Under the pieces are notes generated by a model. It saw only the letters and a program-made list of their open reading frames with translations. It ran no database searches and was not told the DNA's origin. A stretch of 64,000 bases of DNA from Neobacillus sp. OS1-2 (GTDB taxonomy: Bacteria > Bacillota > Bacilli > Bacillales > Cytobacillaceae): NCBI RefSeq assembly GCF_030915505.1, contig NZ_CP133265.1:3686001-3750000 (forward strand), in the 5' to 3' direction. This document shows, in pieces, positions 32,294-39,545 of the stretch (positions are counted from its first letter, which is position 1; every line of letters begins with the position of its first letter). Position numbers and translations under genes: made by a program.

Positions 32294-32686
32294 TTAAAGT
32301 CCGCTATGAAAACGAAAGCCTTTCTCAGTCTGCGTCATTTTTTGCTGTGAGGCCATGTTTTCCTCTGCAGCCTCTTTTTTTGTACTTTCTTTGTCAATTT
32401 TCCCGAGAAGTGAAACGGCTAGGTCGTCGGAGCCGGTAATATTTGTCCCAATCAGTAACTTCCCGCTTAACTGATCAATTTCGATATGATCTAAGCGAAA
32501 AATAATATTTTCCAAATGTTCAATCTGAACATGTTCAAGATGAATATTCTTTCCATTTCCAGTAGATTCTTGCGGCTGCTGTTCCAAAAGCTCAATCATC
32601 CGGTCTAATTTTTCTAAAATCAGAGAGTTTATTTTTTCATCTTTTTCCATTGGTTTCTGCTTTTTTAAAGAAAAAAATTTAAACAT
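32294..32686 (-). CDS. GerPC-like coat protein, 130 aa
   Basis: 130 residues. A basic start is followed by a coiled-coil-like region (about 16-40, ILEKLDRMIELLEQQ). Repeats LEHVQIEHLENIIFRLDHIEIDQLSGKLLIGTN follow, the FRLDHIEIDxLxGxLxIG pattern resembling GerPC, the coiled-coil member of the gerP spore-germination group. The C-terminal 45 residues are polar. The start ATG at 32686 follows AAGGGGGG. It is convergent with the 31775 gene, with no gap between stops. Together with the small proteins it forms a compact gerP-like cluster, arranged differently from the single gerPABCDEF operon of B. subtilis. Confidence 0.55.
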   Translation of the reverse strand: MFKFFSLKKQKPMEKDEKINSLILEKLDRMIELLEQQPQESTGNGKNIHLEHVQIEHLENIIFRLDHIEIDQLSGKLLIGTNITGSDDLAVSLLGKIDKESTKKEAAEENMASQQKMTQTEKGFRFHSGL

Positions 32687-32887
32687 AAACTCCCCCCTTT
32701 ACGAAAATGTAGACTACCCCATTCTTAACTATATGAAGGTAGGGCTGTTCTTATTCGGTAAGCTGAACATAGCAAAAAAGGGGCTGTTATCCGAAGGTAG
32801 CGTCCTTTTTACAATGGAAAATATTGTACCTGATACATTGTGTTTGATATACTTTTAACAAATACATAAGAATAAGAGGTAGCTATT

Positions 32888-33997
32888 TTGCGAAAGTCAA
32901 AATTACAATTCTGGCTGATTCAAATCTTACTTTTCTTCACCATCATTTTAGTCTCAACAAAAATTTCATTTTTGTTCGCACCGATTGGCATTTTTTTCTC
33001 CACGATATTCTTTCCGATTTTAATTACAGGCTTCCTATTTTTTATGCTGAATCCAATTGTGAATTTCCTGTCACGGCGAAAGATACCAAGGATTGTGGCA
33101 ATTCTGATTATCTATGTTGTTTTTGCAGGAATCCTAGTTTTAGCCATTAGTAATTTGGTGCCCGCTATTACCAAGCAGATAACAGCCCTTGCTAATGAAA
33201 TCCCAGGCTATGCGGATAGAACCATGAAGTTTGTTGATAACTTGGCGCATTCTTCTGAGTTTAAACGATTTATGACCCAGCAAAGCGATTTGATTGAATC
33301 AATGCAAAAAAGACTAATGCAGTTTGGAAACACACTCCCAAACCGAATTACAGGCGCTATTGGGAATATATTTGGCGTCATTGCTAATATTGCGATTATT
33401 TTAGTCACTGTCCCCTTTTTATTATTTTACATGTTTAAGGATGGACACAAGTTCCCTAAAGCGGTAGGGAAATTTATACCGCATGTGTACAGAGAGGAAG
33501 GCTTATCTATTTTAAAAGAAACTGGAGAGACGCTTTCGGCCTACATTCAAGGTCAGGTGACAGTAGCTATAGCTGTAGGGACACTTGCGTTCATTGGCTA
33601 CTTGATCATTGACATGCCCTTTGCGCTCGTTTTGGCTCTAACCGTGGCCTTTACCAACATCATCCCATATGTCGGCCCAATTATTGGCGGCGCACCTGCA
33701 GTATTAATCGCACTCTTTGATTCCCCGACAAAGGCCTTGCTGGTTGTGGTGGTAATAGTCATAGCACAACAAATTGAAGGGAATGTTTTATCACCGCTTA
33801 TTCTTGGCAAAACCCTAGATACGCACCCGGCAACCATTATTATTATTTTGTTAGCAGCTGGAAACCTTGCTGGCGTGCTTGGAATGGTATTAGCCGTCCC
33901 AACCTATGCCGTATCAAAAACAATTGTTTTAAATGTGGTGAAATTTTTACGGGCGAGGAAGAGGGCAGCTAATAGTATAGTGGAGGAGAATTGTTAG
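32888..33997 (+). CDS. AI-2E-family (PerM/YueF-like) membrane permease
   Basis: 369 residues with eight hydrophobic segments. The long N-terminal hairpin and an extended polar loop (about 80-150) are followed by the family core (YFMFKDGHKFPKAVGKFIP-like stretch, GQVTVAIAVG, LTNIIPYVGPIIGG, GNVLSPLILGKTLDTHP), as in PF01594 proteins. Family members include TqsA/AI-2E exporters and Na+/H+ antiporter-like YtvI/YueF proteins; the specific substrate is unknown. The start is TTG 32888 behind AAGAGGTAG. It is monocistronic and ends in a strong terminator. Not linked to its neighbours. Confidence 0.88.
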   Translation: MRKSKLQFWLIQILLFFTIILVSTKISFLFAPIGIFFSTIFFPILITGFLFFMLNPIVNFLSRRKIPRIVAILIIYVVFAGILVLAISNLVPAITKQITALANEIPGYADRTMKFVDNLAHSSEFKRFMTQQSDLIESMQKRLMQFGNTLPNRITGAIGNIFGVIANIAIILVTVPFLLFYMFKDGHKFPKAVGKFIPHVYREEGLSILKETGETLSAYIQGQVTVAIAVGTLAFIGYLIIDMPFALVLALTVAFTNIIPYVGPIIGGAPAVLIALFDSPTKALLVVVVIVIAQQIEGNVLSPLILGKTLDTHPATIIIILLAAGNLAGVLGMVLAVPTYAVSKTIVLNVVKFLRARKRAANSIVEENC

Positions 33998-34020
33998 AAT
34001 ACTTTATAGGAGAAGTTGAG

Positions 34021-34046
34021 GCAAGGTTTCAAAACCTTGCTTTTTC
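34021..34046 (+). terminator. Intrinsic terminator after the AI-2E permease
   Basis: GCAAGGTTT / AAACCTTGC stem with CA loop, followed by TTTTT. Confidence 0.85.
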
Positions 34047-34211
34047 TCTTATTAGCATTTGAATGATAAATGGAGGACAGATCACATGACAAATTCAAAA
34101 TATCTACTATTATTTGCGTCGTTCAAGAGGATGGTTCCCAGGTGTAGAATAAGTAAATTGAAGTTGAATCATTTAATTAAACCCAAATATATTAATTTTC
34201 AGAATAATAGA

Positions 34212-34241
34212 TTGACACTATGAAATGAAAAATGATATAAA
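34212..34241 (+). promoter_or_regulatory. SigA promoter for the aldolase-like gene
   Basis: TTGACA at 34212-34217 and TATAAA at 34236-34241, 18 bases apart, about 70 bases before the start codon. The rest of the 33998-34313 interval holds only the preceding terminator. Confidence 0.6.
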
Positions 34242-34313
34242 CACAATAAGATTTTATTAAATAAAAGCGTTAAAGTTTAAAAAATCAGTAAATGAGGAAT
34301 AGGGGGTTACATT

Positions 34314-35273
34314 ATGGAACGTAATAGCAAAATTTTAGACTGTACCATTCGTGATGGTGGTTTGGTTAATAATTGGGATTTTAGTGTCGAATTTGTTCAA
34401 GACTTATATAATGGTCTGAGTGCTGCAGGTGTTGAATACATGGAGATTGGTTACAAAAATTCTCCTAAGCTCCTTAACGCAACAGAACCTAATCCATGGA
34501 GATTTCTTGACGATCACTTCCTAAAAGAAATTATTCCGGAGAAAAAGTTCACGAAGTTGTCTGCTTTAGTAGATATTGGCCGTGTTGATCCAAATGATAT
34601 TCTGCCCCGTGAGCAAAGTGTCTTAGATATGATTCGTGTAGCATGTTACATACGTGAAGTAGATAAAGGCTTAGAACTTGTGCAAATGTTTCATGATTTA
34701 GGGTATGAGACTTCCCTAAACATTATGGCTTTATCAAGTGTCCCTGAAAAGAAACTTATTGAAGCATTTGAATTAGTACGAAATAGTCCTGTAGATGTGG
34801 TCTATATCGTGGATTCATTTGGAAGTTTAGATCCAGCAGATATTGAGCATCAAGTGAAAAAGTTTAAAGAAATGATTCCTAATAAACAACTCGGAATACA
34901 CACTCATAACAACATGCAATTGGCATTCGCCAATACACTATCTGCTATGAAAAACGGAGTAACATTCCTAGATTCTTCTGTTTACGGTATGGGGCGTGCT
35001 GCAGGTAACTGTCATACAGAACTTCTCGTTAGCTACATCCAAAAAACAAGGTATGAGCTCAAGCCAGTTCTGGGAATAATTGAAAAGCATATGCTTGAGA
35101 TGCGTCAAAGGTGGGAATGGGGCTATATCATTCCTTATATGATTTCAGGTGTCCTGAATGAACATCCACGTGTCGCTATGGCATACCGTGATAGCGCCGA
35201 GCGTGATCAATTCGTTGATTTTTATGATAAGGTAACATCACCTGAAGTTGCCTTGGCAACAGCGACAAAATAG
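34314..35273 (+). CDS. DRE-TIM metallolyase-type aldolase-like protein
   Basis: 319 residues forming a HMGL-like TIM barrel. The signature LDCTIRDGG at residues 8-16 provides the metal-binding Asp, followed by HTHNNMQLA near residue 202 (the second metal site, HxH) and GRAAGNCHTELL near 227-238. Related proteins include 4-hydroxy-2-oxovalerate aldolases and homocitrate synthase-like enzymes, but the family here, annotated in Bacillus simply as an aldolase catalytic domain protein, has no defined substrate. It is an isolated, own-promoter gene about 9 kb from the ring-cleavage island, so using it as the missing aldolase of that pathway is only speculation. Start ATG 34314 follows ATAGGGGG. Confidence 0.8.
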   Translation: MERNSKILDCTIRDGGLVNNWDFSVEFVQDLYNGLSAAGVEYMEIGYKNSPKLLNATEPNPWRFLDDHFLKEIIPEKKFTKLSALVDIGRVDPNDILPREQSVLDMIRVACYIREVDKGLELVQMFHDLGYETSLNIMALSSVPEKKLIEAFELVRNSPVDVVYIVDSFGSLDPADIEHQVKKFKEMIPNKQLGIHTHNNMQLAFANTLSAMKNGVTFLDSSVYGMGRAAGNCHTELLVSYIQKTRYELKPVLGIIEKHMLEMRQRWEWGYIIPYMISGVLNEHPRVAMAYRDSAERDQFVDFYDKVTSPEVALATATK

Positions 35274-35289
35274 GAAGATATGTCAAATA

Positions 35290-35320
35290 GGAGCTACCTT
35301 TTTATAAGGTCGCTCCTTTT
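35290..35320 (+). terminator. Intrinsic terminator after the aldolase-like gene
   Basis: GGAGCTACCTT / AAGGTCGCTCC stem with one mismatch, followed by TTTT. Confidence 0.75.
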
Positions 35321-35426
35321 AATTCATGTTATATAACCTTTACTGAATAGATGGGATCGCCTTGTACCGTTTCGGGCTGGAAATTCAGATTTTCCTTACT
35401 AGCAATTAATGGTTCGAGAAATCGTT

Positions 35427-36836
35427 CTATCCTCTAAATTTTTTTGCAATACCCCAGCATTGCATTAATTGGTGAATGCCTTCCTCAATTTTCCCAATTG
35501 GGATGCCGCCAAACCCTAACAGAAATGTTGGATACTTATATTCTACTGGCTTTAACAGGTAATCGGTTACAGGGTAAATGGCGATAGAGCTTTCTGCCGC
35601 GATTATTTTTAACTCATGTTCACTTTTTTTTAGTGGGAGGGAAATTAAAATGTGCATCCCGGCATGGTTTCCAGTGATGATGACTTCAGAATAATACGTT
35701 TTAAAAAAATGGGTCAGTTTATTAAGTTTTTTGTGATAAATTTTCCGCATACGATTTAAGTGTTTTGAAAAATTGCCGTCTCTCATGAAGCTGGCTACAA
35801 TATGCTGGTCGAATCTCGGGACAGTAGCTGAATAATAACTGAATGATTCCTTATATTTTTTCAGCAATGTTGTGGGCAAAACAAAATACGCCACTCGCAA
35901 TGACGGCATTAATGACTTGGTAAAAGTACTCAGATAAATGACCTTATTGTTCTGGTCCATCCCTTGTAATGCGGGAATGGGTTTTCCGGTGTAACGGAAT
36001 TCACTGTCGTAATCGTCTTCAATAATGTAGCGATTTTCAGCTTTTGCTGCCCAATGCAAAAGCTGTGTTCTTCTTGTTGCGGAAAGGACCGCACCGGTCG
36101 GAAATTGGTGGGATGGCGTAATGTAAACCACATTCGCATTTGTTTCTTCAAGTTCATCTACAATCAATCCATCTTCATCAACCGGAATTGGGATTGCTTT
36201 ATTTTGCAAGTGGATTCTAGGGATTGCCGAATATCCGGGATTCTCGAGTGCGAAGTTTAAATCATTTTCAAGCAGCCTTAAAATCATTGGAAGGAGTTGC
36301 TCCGTTCCCGAACCAATCACAATTTGATCCGGCTTACACACAATCCCCCGCGATTGATAAAGGTATTTTGCTATTTCAGTCCGTAACATATATTCACCCT
36401 GGGATTCTCCAATCTGTAACAACTCTTTTGATGGATAATCAAATAAATCTTTAGCATATTTCCTCCACTGTGAAAAAGGGAAGGAGTCTGTATCAATTTT
36501 TCCGGGGTGAAAGTCAAATTGGATTATTTTTTCATCCGAGTCCTCTACAGGCAACTCTACCCGTTCTGTTTCGATATATGGTAATTCATTAATATCCTCT
36601 ACAAAAAATCCAATCCGCGGTTTTGACATAATAAAGCCCTCTGCAATCAGTTGGGCATAGGCAACTTCAATGGTTGTTTGGCTGATGTTTAAAAAATCGG
36701 CTAATTTTTTTTTGGAGGGTAGTTTCGTACCAACTTCAATTTGTTTGCTCATAATGGCAGTTTTGATACCAACATAAAGCTGTTCATACAAGGGTTTTGT
36801 TGTGTCTTTATTCAATTCAAACATAAGCATATCCAT
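35427..36836 (-). CDS. MocR-family PLP-dependent transcriptional regulator
   Basis: 469 residues. The N-terminal GntR helix-turn-helix (about 10-80) includes LYEQLYVGIKTAIMSKQI and KLPSKKKLADFLNISQTTIE. The rest is a fold-type I aminotransferase domain with the PLP lysine in STFTKSLMPSLR near residue 304 and DDYDSEFRY near 270. MocR proteins (PdxR, GabR, and others) sense PLP or amino compounds. The start is the ATG complementary to 36834-36836, nine bases after GAGGAGG; an ATG at 36860 lies before that site. The gene is divergent from an ECF S-component, typical for a regulator of vitamin uptake (PdxR-like). The ligand is inferred, not visible. Confidence 0.88.
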   Translation of the reverse strand: MDMLMFELNKDTTKPLYEQLYVGIKTAIMSKQIEVGTKLPSKKKLADFLNISQTTIEVAYAQLIAEGFIMSKPRIGFFVEDINELPYIETERVELPVEDSDEKIIQFDFHPGKIDTDSFPFSQWRKYAKDLFDYPSKELLQIGESQGEYMLRTEIAKYLYQSRGIVCKPDQIVIGSGTEQLLPMILRLLENDLNFALENPGYSAIPRIHLQNKAIPIPVDEDGLIVDELEETNANVVYITPSHQFPTGAVLSATRRTQLLHWAAKAENRYIIEDDYDSEFRYTGKPIPALQGMDQNNKVIYLSTFTKSLMPSLRVAYFVLPTTLLKKYKESFSYYSATVPRFDQHIVASFMRDGNFSKHLNRMRKIYHKKLNKLTHFFKTYYSEVIITGNHAGMHILISLPLKKSEHELKIIAAESSIAIYPVTDYLLKPVEYKYPTFLLGFGGIPIGKIEEGIHQLMQCWGIAKKFRG

Positions 36837-36983
36837 TTGGGATTCCTCCTCTCTGACCATGGAGATTATTTAAAAAGTGACACTTTTTATATTGTCAGAT
36901 TTTATTATACTAGTAATCATTAAAGAAGATAAGATTCATTTTTAAACAAAACACTAGCACTTGAAATGACAAGGGGGATTTAC

Positions 36984-37511
36984 ATGTTTACGCAAGAACA
37001 AAACAAAACGAGAATCCTGGTTCTCAATGCACTATTTATCACTTTAACATTTCTGGCCACAATGTTTATCAACATCAGGCTGCCGCTGATGGGAAATGGG
37101 GGTCTGATCCATTTGGGCAACGTGCCGCTTTTAATTGCCGCGTTTGTTTTTGGCAAAAAAACAGGTGCGATAGCAGGTGCCTTCGGAATGGCTTTGTTTG
37201 ATATTGTTTCAGGATGGGCATTATGGGCTCCGTTTACGTTTGTTATCGTTGGGGCAATGGGATATGTAGCTGGCCTTATTGCTGAAAAGATACCCGGCAA
37301 AAAGGTTTTCGTACATGTACTGGCAGTGGCTGCTGCCCTGATCATAAAAGTTGTCGGCTATTATTTTACAGAAGTTATCCTTTTTGGTAACTGGATCCAG
37401 CCGTTCGGCTCCGTCCCAGGTAATATCATGCAGATCGTCATCGCCGCCATCATTGTCGTCCCACTTGCAAATGGGTTTAAGAAAAGGGTTGGGCGTGCGA
37501 ATTCAATATAG
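36984..37511 (+). CDS. ECF transporter S component (substrate-specific membrane subunit)
   Basis: 175 residues, six hydrophobic helices, with patterns seen in the ECF S-component family PF07155 (GGLIHLGNVPLLIAAFVFGKKTGAIAGAFGMALFDIVSG, early, and IIVVPLANGFKK, late). S components bind a vitamin or metal and dock with a shared EcfA1A2T module encoded elsewhere. The start is ATG 36984 after AAGGGGG; an ATG at 36966 lies upstream of that site. It is divergent from the MocR gene, suggesting its substrate is a B6 vitamer or another compound sensed by that regulator (inference). It ends in a strong terminator. Confidence 0.85.
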   Translation: MFTQEQNKTRILVLNALFITLTFLATMFINIRLPLMGNGGLIHLGNVPLLIAAFVFGKKTGAIAGAFGMALFDIVSGWALWAPFTFVIVGAMGYVAGLIAEKIPGKKVFVHVLAVAAALIIKVVGYYFTEVILFGNWIQPFGSVPGNIMQIVIAAIIVVPLANGFKKRVGRANSI

Positions 37512-37516
37512 CACTG

Positions 37517-37542
37517 AAGACCGGCGCTGGCCGGTCTTTTTA
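37517..37542 (+). terminator. Intrinsic terminator after the ECF S component
   Basis: AAGACCGG / CCGGTCTT stem with CGCTGG loop and TTT. Confidence 0.85.
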
Positions 37543-37631
37543 TGTAAAGGGGATTTCGCATCCGGTGCTAGAAATATCAATCTATCTATATTGATAATTT
37601 AAAGGTACCGCGATTATAACCGAATTACTAC

Positions 37632-37660
37632 TTGACAGAATGTTACATTAATAGTAAAAT
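37632..37660 (+). promoter_or_regulatory. SigA promoter of the dabBA operon
   Basis: TTGACA at 37632-37637 and TAAAAT at 37655-37660 with an ideal 17-base spacer. It is preceded by the ECF gene's terminator, so it should serve the downstream leader and dabBA. The 37661-37856 stretch is AT-rich leader RNA with a possible GTAAAT/ATTTAC hairpin and a CCTCCTT anti-ribosome-binding-site-like stretch near 37786. Confidence 0.7.
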
Positions 37661-37856
37661 TCATTTCATCAATAATTTGAATAAATCTTTTCTTCAATTA
37701 AATAGATTTCTTTAGCATTATGTTAATAACTTTATTGATTCAATGAAAAAGTAAATCTATAACTAAAAGGTAATCGTAAATTTACCTCCTTAGGAATGAA
37801 TACAAAATTACATATTTAGGTAGACAATTAAAAGGCCTGAATGGCCCGTTAAAAGT

Positions 37857-37919
37857 AAACCGACGATTTTCAAAGTGTAATGGTTTTGACCATTATGCTT
37901 AAAAATTGTCGGTTTTTTT
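37857..37919 (+). terminator. Leader terminator-like hairpin (candidate attenuator) before dabBA
   Basis: A roughly 26-bp stem: AAACCGAC pairs with GTCGGTTT, GATTTT with AAAATT, and AAGTGTAATGGT with ACCATTATGCTT, around a TTTG loop, followed by seven T (37913-37919). It lies about 190 bases after the promoter start region and about 30 before the leader ORF, with no gene upstream of it to terminate, so it is well placed to cut the transcript before dabB. Confidence 0.65.
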
Positions 37920-37950
37920 GTTTTTTATAAACAGAAAGGAATGCAGTGTA

Positions 37951-38028
37951 ATGAAGGAAATCAATCAAAGTCATATTTTCATAATGTCGGATGATTCTAT
38001 TGGCAGAAAGAGGGAAGCAAAATGGTAA
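37951..38028 (+). CDS. 25-codon leader ORF overlapping the dabB start
   Basis: ATG 37951 follows AGAAAGGA by ten bases; the product reads MKEINQSHIFIMSDDSIGRKR-EAKW and stops at 38026-38028. The dabB ATG lies at 38022, inside the tail of this ORF, so the two overlap by seven bases. Ribosomes finishing the leader ORF could re-initiate at dabB. Peptide composition shows no stalling pattern such as a run of one amino acid. Whether it is translated is not visible from sequence. Confidence 0.5.
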   Translation: MKEINQSHIFIMSDDSIGRKREAKW

Positions 38029-39545
38029 ATTCCCTGCCAGAAATATTTTTTGTATTGCTTGCGGTTTCTGTACTTAGTGCACTATTCCTATTATACCCAA
38101 GGGTTCCACTGTCTTATGTTCGACTTCACGTCGGTTTTACATTGTTGCCGCCACTAGCTGCCCTACTGATTCTTTTTACCACCCAGGAGACCACCATTTA
38201 TGGCCCCTGGTTGCTTGATTCGTTATCATGGCTGCTGGTATCGTTTGTTCTTACCATCGGTTTTATCGTGCAACGCTATTCTGTTCGTTACTTCCTTGGT
38301 GAACGGTCCTATAGAAAATATTTTGCTTTGCTGACTATTACTACTACTGCTGATTCAGTTGTCTGGCTTTGTAATGATCTTCGCCTGTTACTGATTTGCT
38401 GGGGGACAACACTCTTTGGGCTGATACTGCTGATAAGATTAAATAAAGATTGGAGTGTTGCTAGAAACGCAGCTAAACAATCAGGACTACTATTTGCAAT
38501 AAGCTGGCTTATATTGCTGGGAGCTGTCATCTGGATAACCCAATCCACTGGGCATTGGCAGTTGTCGCTTGTCCTCGCAAAAAGAAGTCTTACACAGCTT
38601 GGTTTATGGGAAAGGACTTGTATTAGCCTGATGCTAATCTTATCTGTCGTCATTCCGGCAGCACAGTGGCCTTTCCACCGCTGGTTAGTAAATACAGTAG
38701 TAGCTCCTACTCCTGTATCCGCGGTAATGCATGCGGGATTAGTGAACGCAGGTGGAATGATCTTGACACGGTTCTCTCCGATTTTTAGCGGAAATATAGC
38801 CCAAATTATTTTACTTATATTGTCTAGTGTTTCAGTCATGATAGGTACAGGAATTATGCTGGTCCAGGTAGATTATAAACGGCAGCTGGTAGGGTCTACG
38901 ATTGCACAGATGGGGTTCATGTTCATCCAATGTGCGTTAGGTGCTTTTTTGGCAGCCATTATCCACGCAGTCTTACATGGTCTATTTAAGTCAACTCTTT
39001 TCTTACAGTCTGGTTCCGCGCTTGACCATCACAAGAAGCAAACTCCCGGGGCAAACCAGCCACGGTCATTATTATGGACAATCACAGGAGGGATTTTAGG
39101 ACTCCTGGCGGCAATTGGTCTTTGGCTATCTTCTTCTGGGGAGAATTATCAATTCATAAGCGCCCTTACCTTAGGGTGGTCAGTTTCATTAGCCTGGACC
39201 CAGCTCGTGGCTTTTGGAAATGGACATATCGCGCGAATTGTAGGCTTTTCTTTAGTTGCAGTAGTGGCAATTGTATATCATTTCGTCCATGATGCTTTTT
39301 ATGGTGTATTACAAAATTCAATCCCAAAGGGAATTCAACCACCGGAACCAGCGGCAATATTACTTTTGATTATTTTATTGGCCGGAAGTGCTGCAGGTGT
39401 ATGGCTTGCTCGTCATCGTTCATCAGCTGCCTATACTGTTATTTATCTTTGGCTTGTACGATTGGGTGAACCTCAAAATAATTTGATAGAAAGTCATCCT
39501 AAGTATTTGACAAAATCATTCTTTAAGGGAGGTCATTTACAATGA
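38022..39545 (+). CDS. dabB: DabB, NuoL/MrpA-like membrane subunit of an inorganic-carbon pump
   Basis: 507 residues, about 14 hydrophobic segments, with the proton-pumping antiporter-type (Proton_antipo_M) core, for example QWPFHRWLVNTVVAPTPVSAVMHAGLVNAGG near residues 220-250 and HAVLHGLFKSTLF near 315. In NDH-1-like complexes this fold moves protons; in DabAB it is thought to energise carbon dioxide capture by DabA. The lack of other NADH dehydrogenase genes and the adjacent dabA (DUF2309) make DabB secure. It follows the 25-codon leader ORF and overlaps dabA by four bases (ATGA), so the two are translationally coupled. Confidence 0.92.
   Translation: MVNSLPEIFFVLLAVSVLSALFLLYPRVPLSYVRLHVGFTLLPPLAALLILFTTQETTIYGPWLLDSLSWLLVSFVLTIGFIVQRYSVRYFLGERSYRKYFALLTITTTADSVVWLCNDLRLLLICWGTTLFGLILLIRLNKDWSVARNAAKQSGLLFAISWLILLGAVIWITQSTGHWQLSLVLAKRSLTQLGLWERTCISLMLILSVVIPAAQWPFHRWLVNTVVAPTPVSAVMHAGLVNAGGMILTRFSPIFSGNIAQIILLILSSVSVMIGTGIMLVQVDYKRQLVGSTIAQMGFMFIQCALGAFLAAIIHAVLHGLFKSTLFLQSGSALDHHKKQTPGANQPRSLLWTITGGILGLLAAIGLWLSSSGENYQFISALTLGWSVSLAWTQLVAFGNGHIARIVGFSLVAVVAIVYHFVHDAFYGVLQNSIPKGIQPPEPAAILLLIILLAGSAAGVWLARHRSSAAYTVIYLWLVRLGEPQNNLIESHPKYLTKSFFKGGHLQ

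Noticed and set aside
34314-35273. Calling the DRE-TIM protein 4-hydroxy-2-oxovalerate aldolase (MhpE/HsaF)
   Set aside because: The active-site text is LDCTIRDGG, not DVTLRDG, no acylating aldehyde dehydrogenase accompanies it, and it is not in the island operon.
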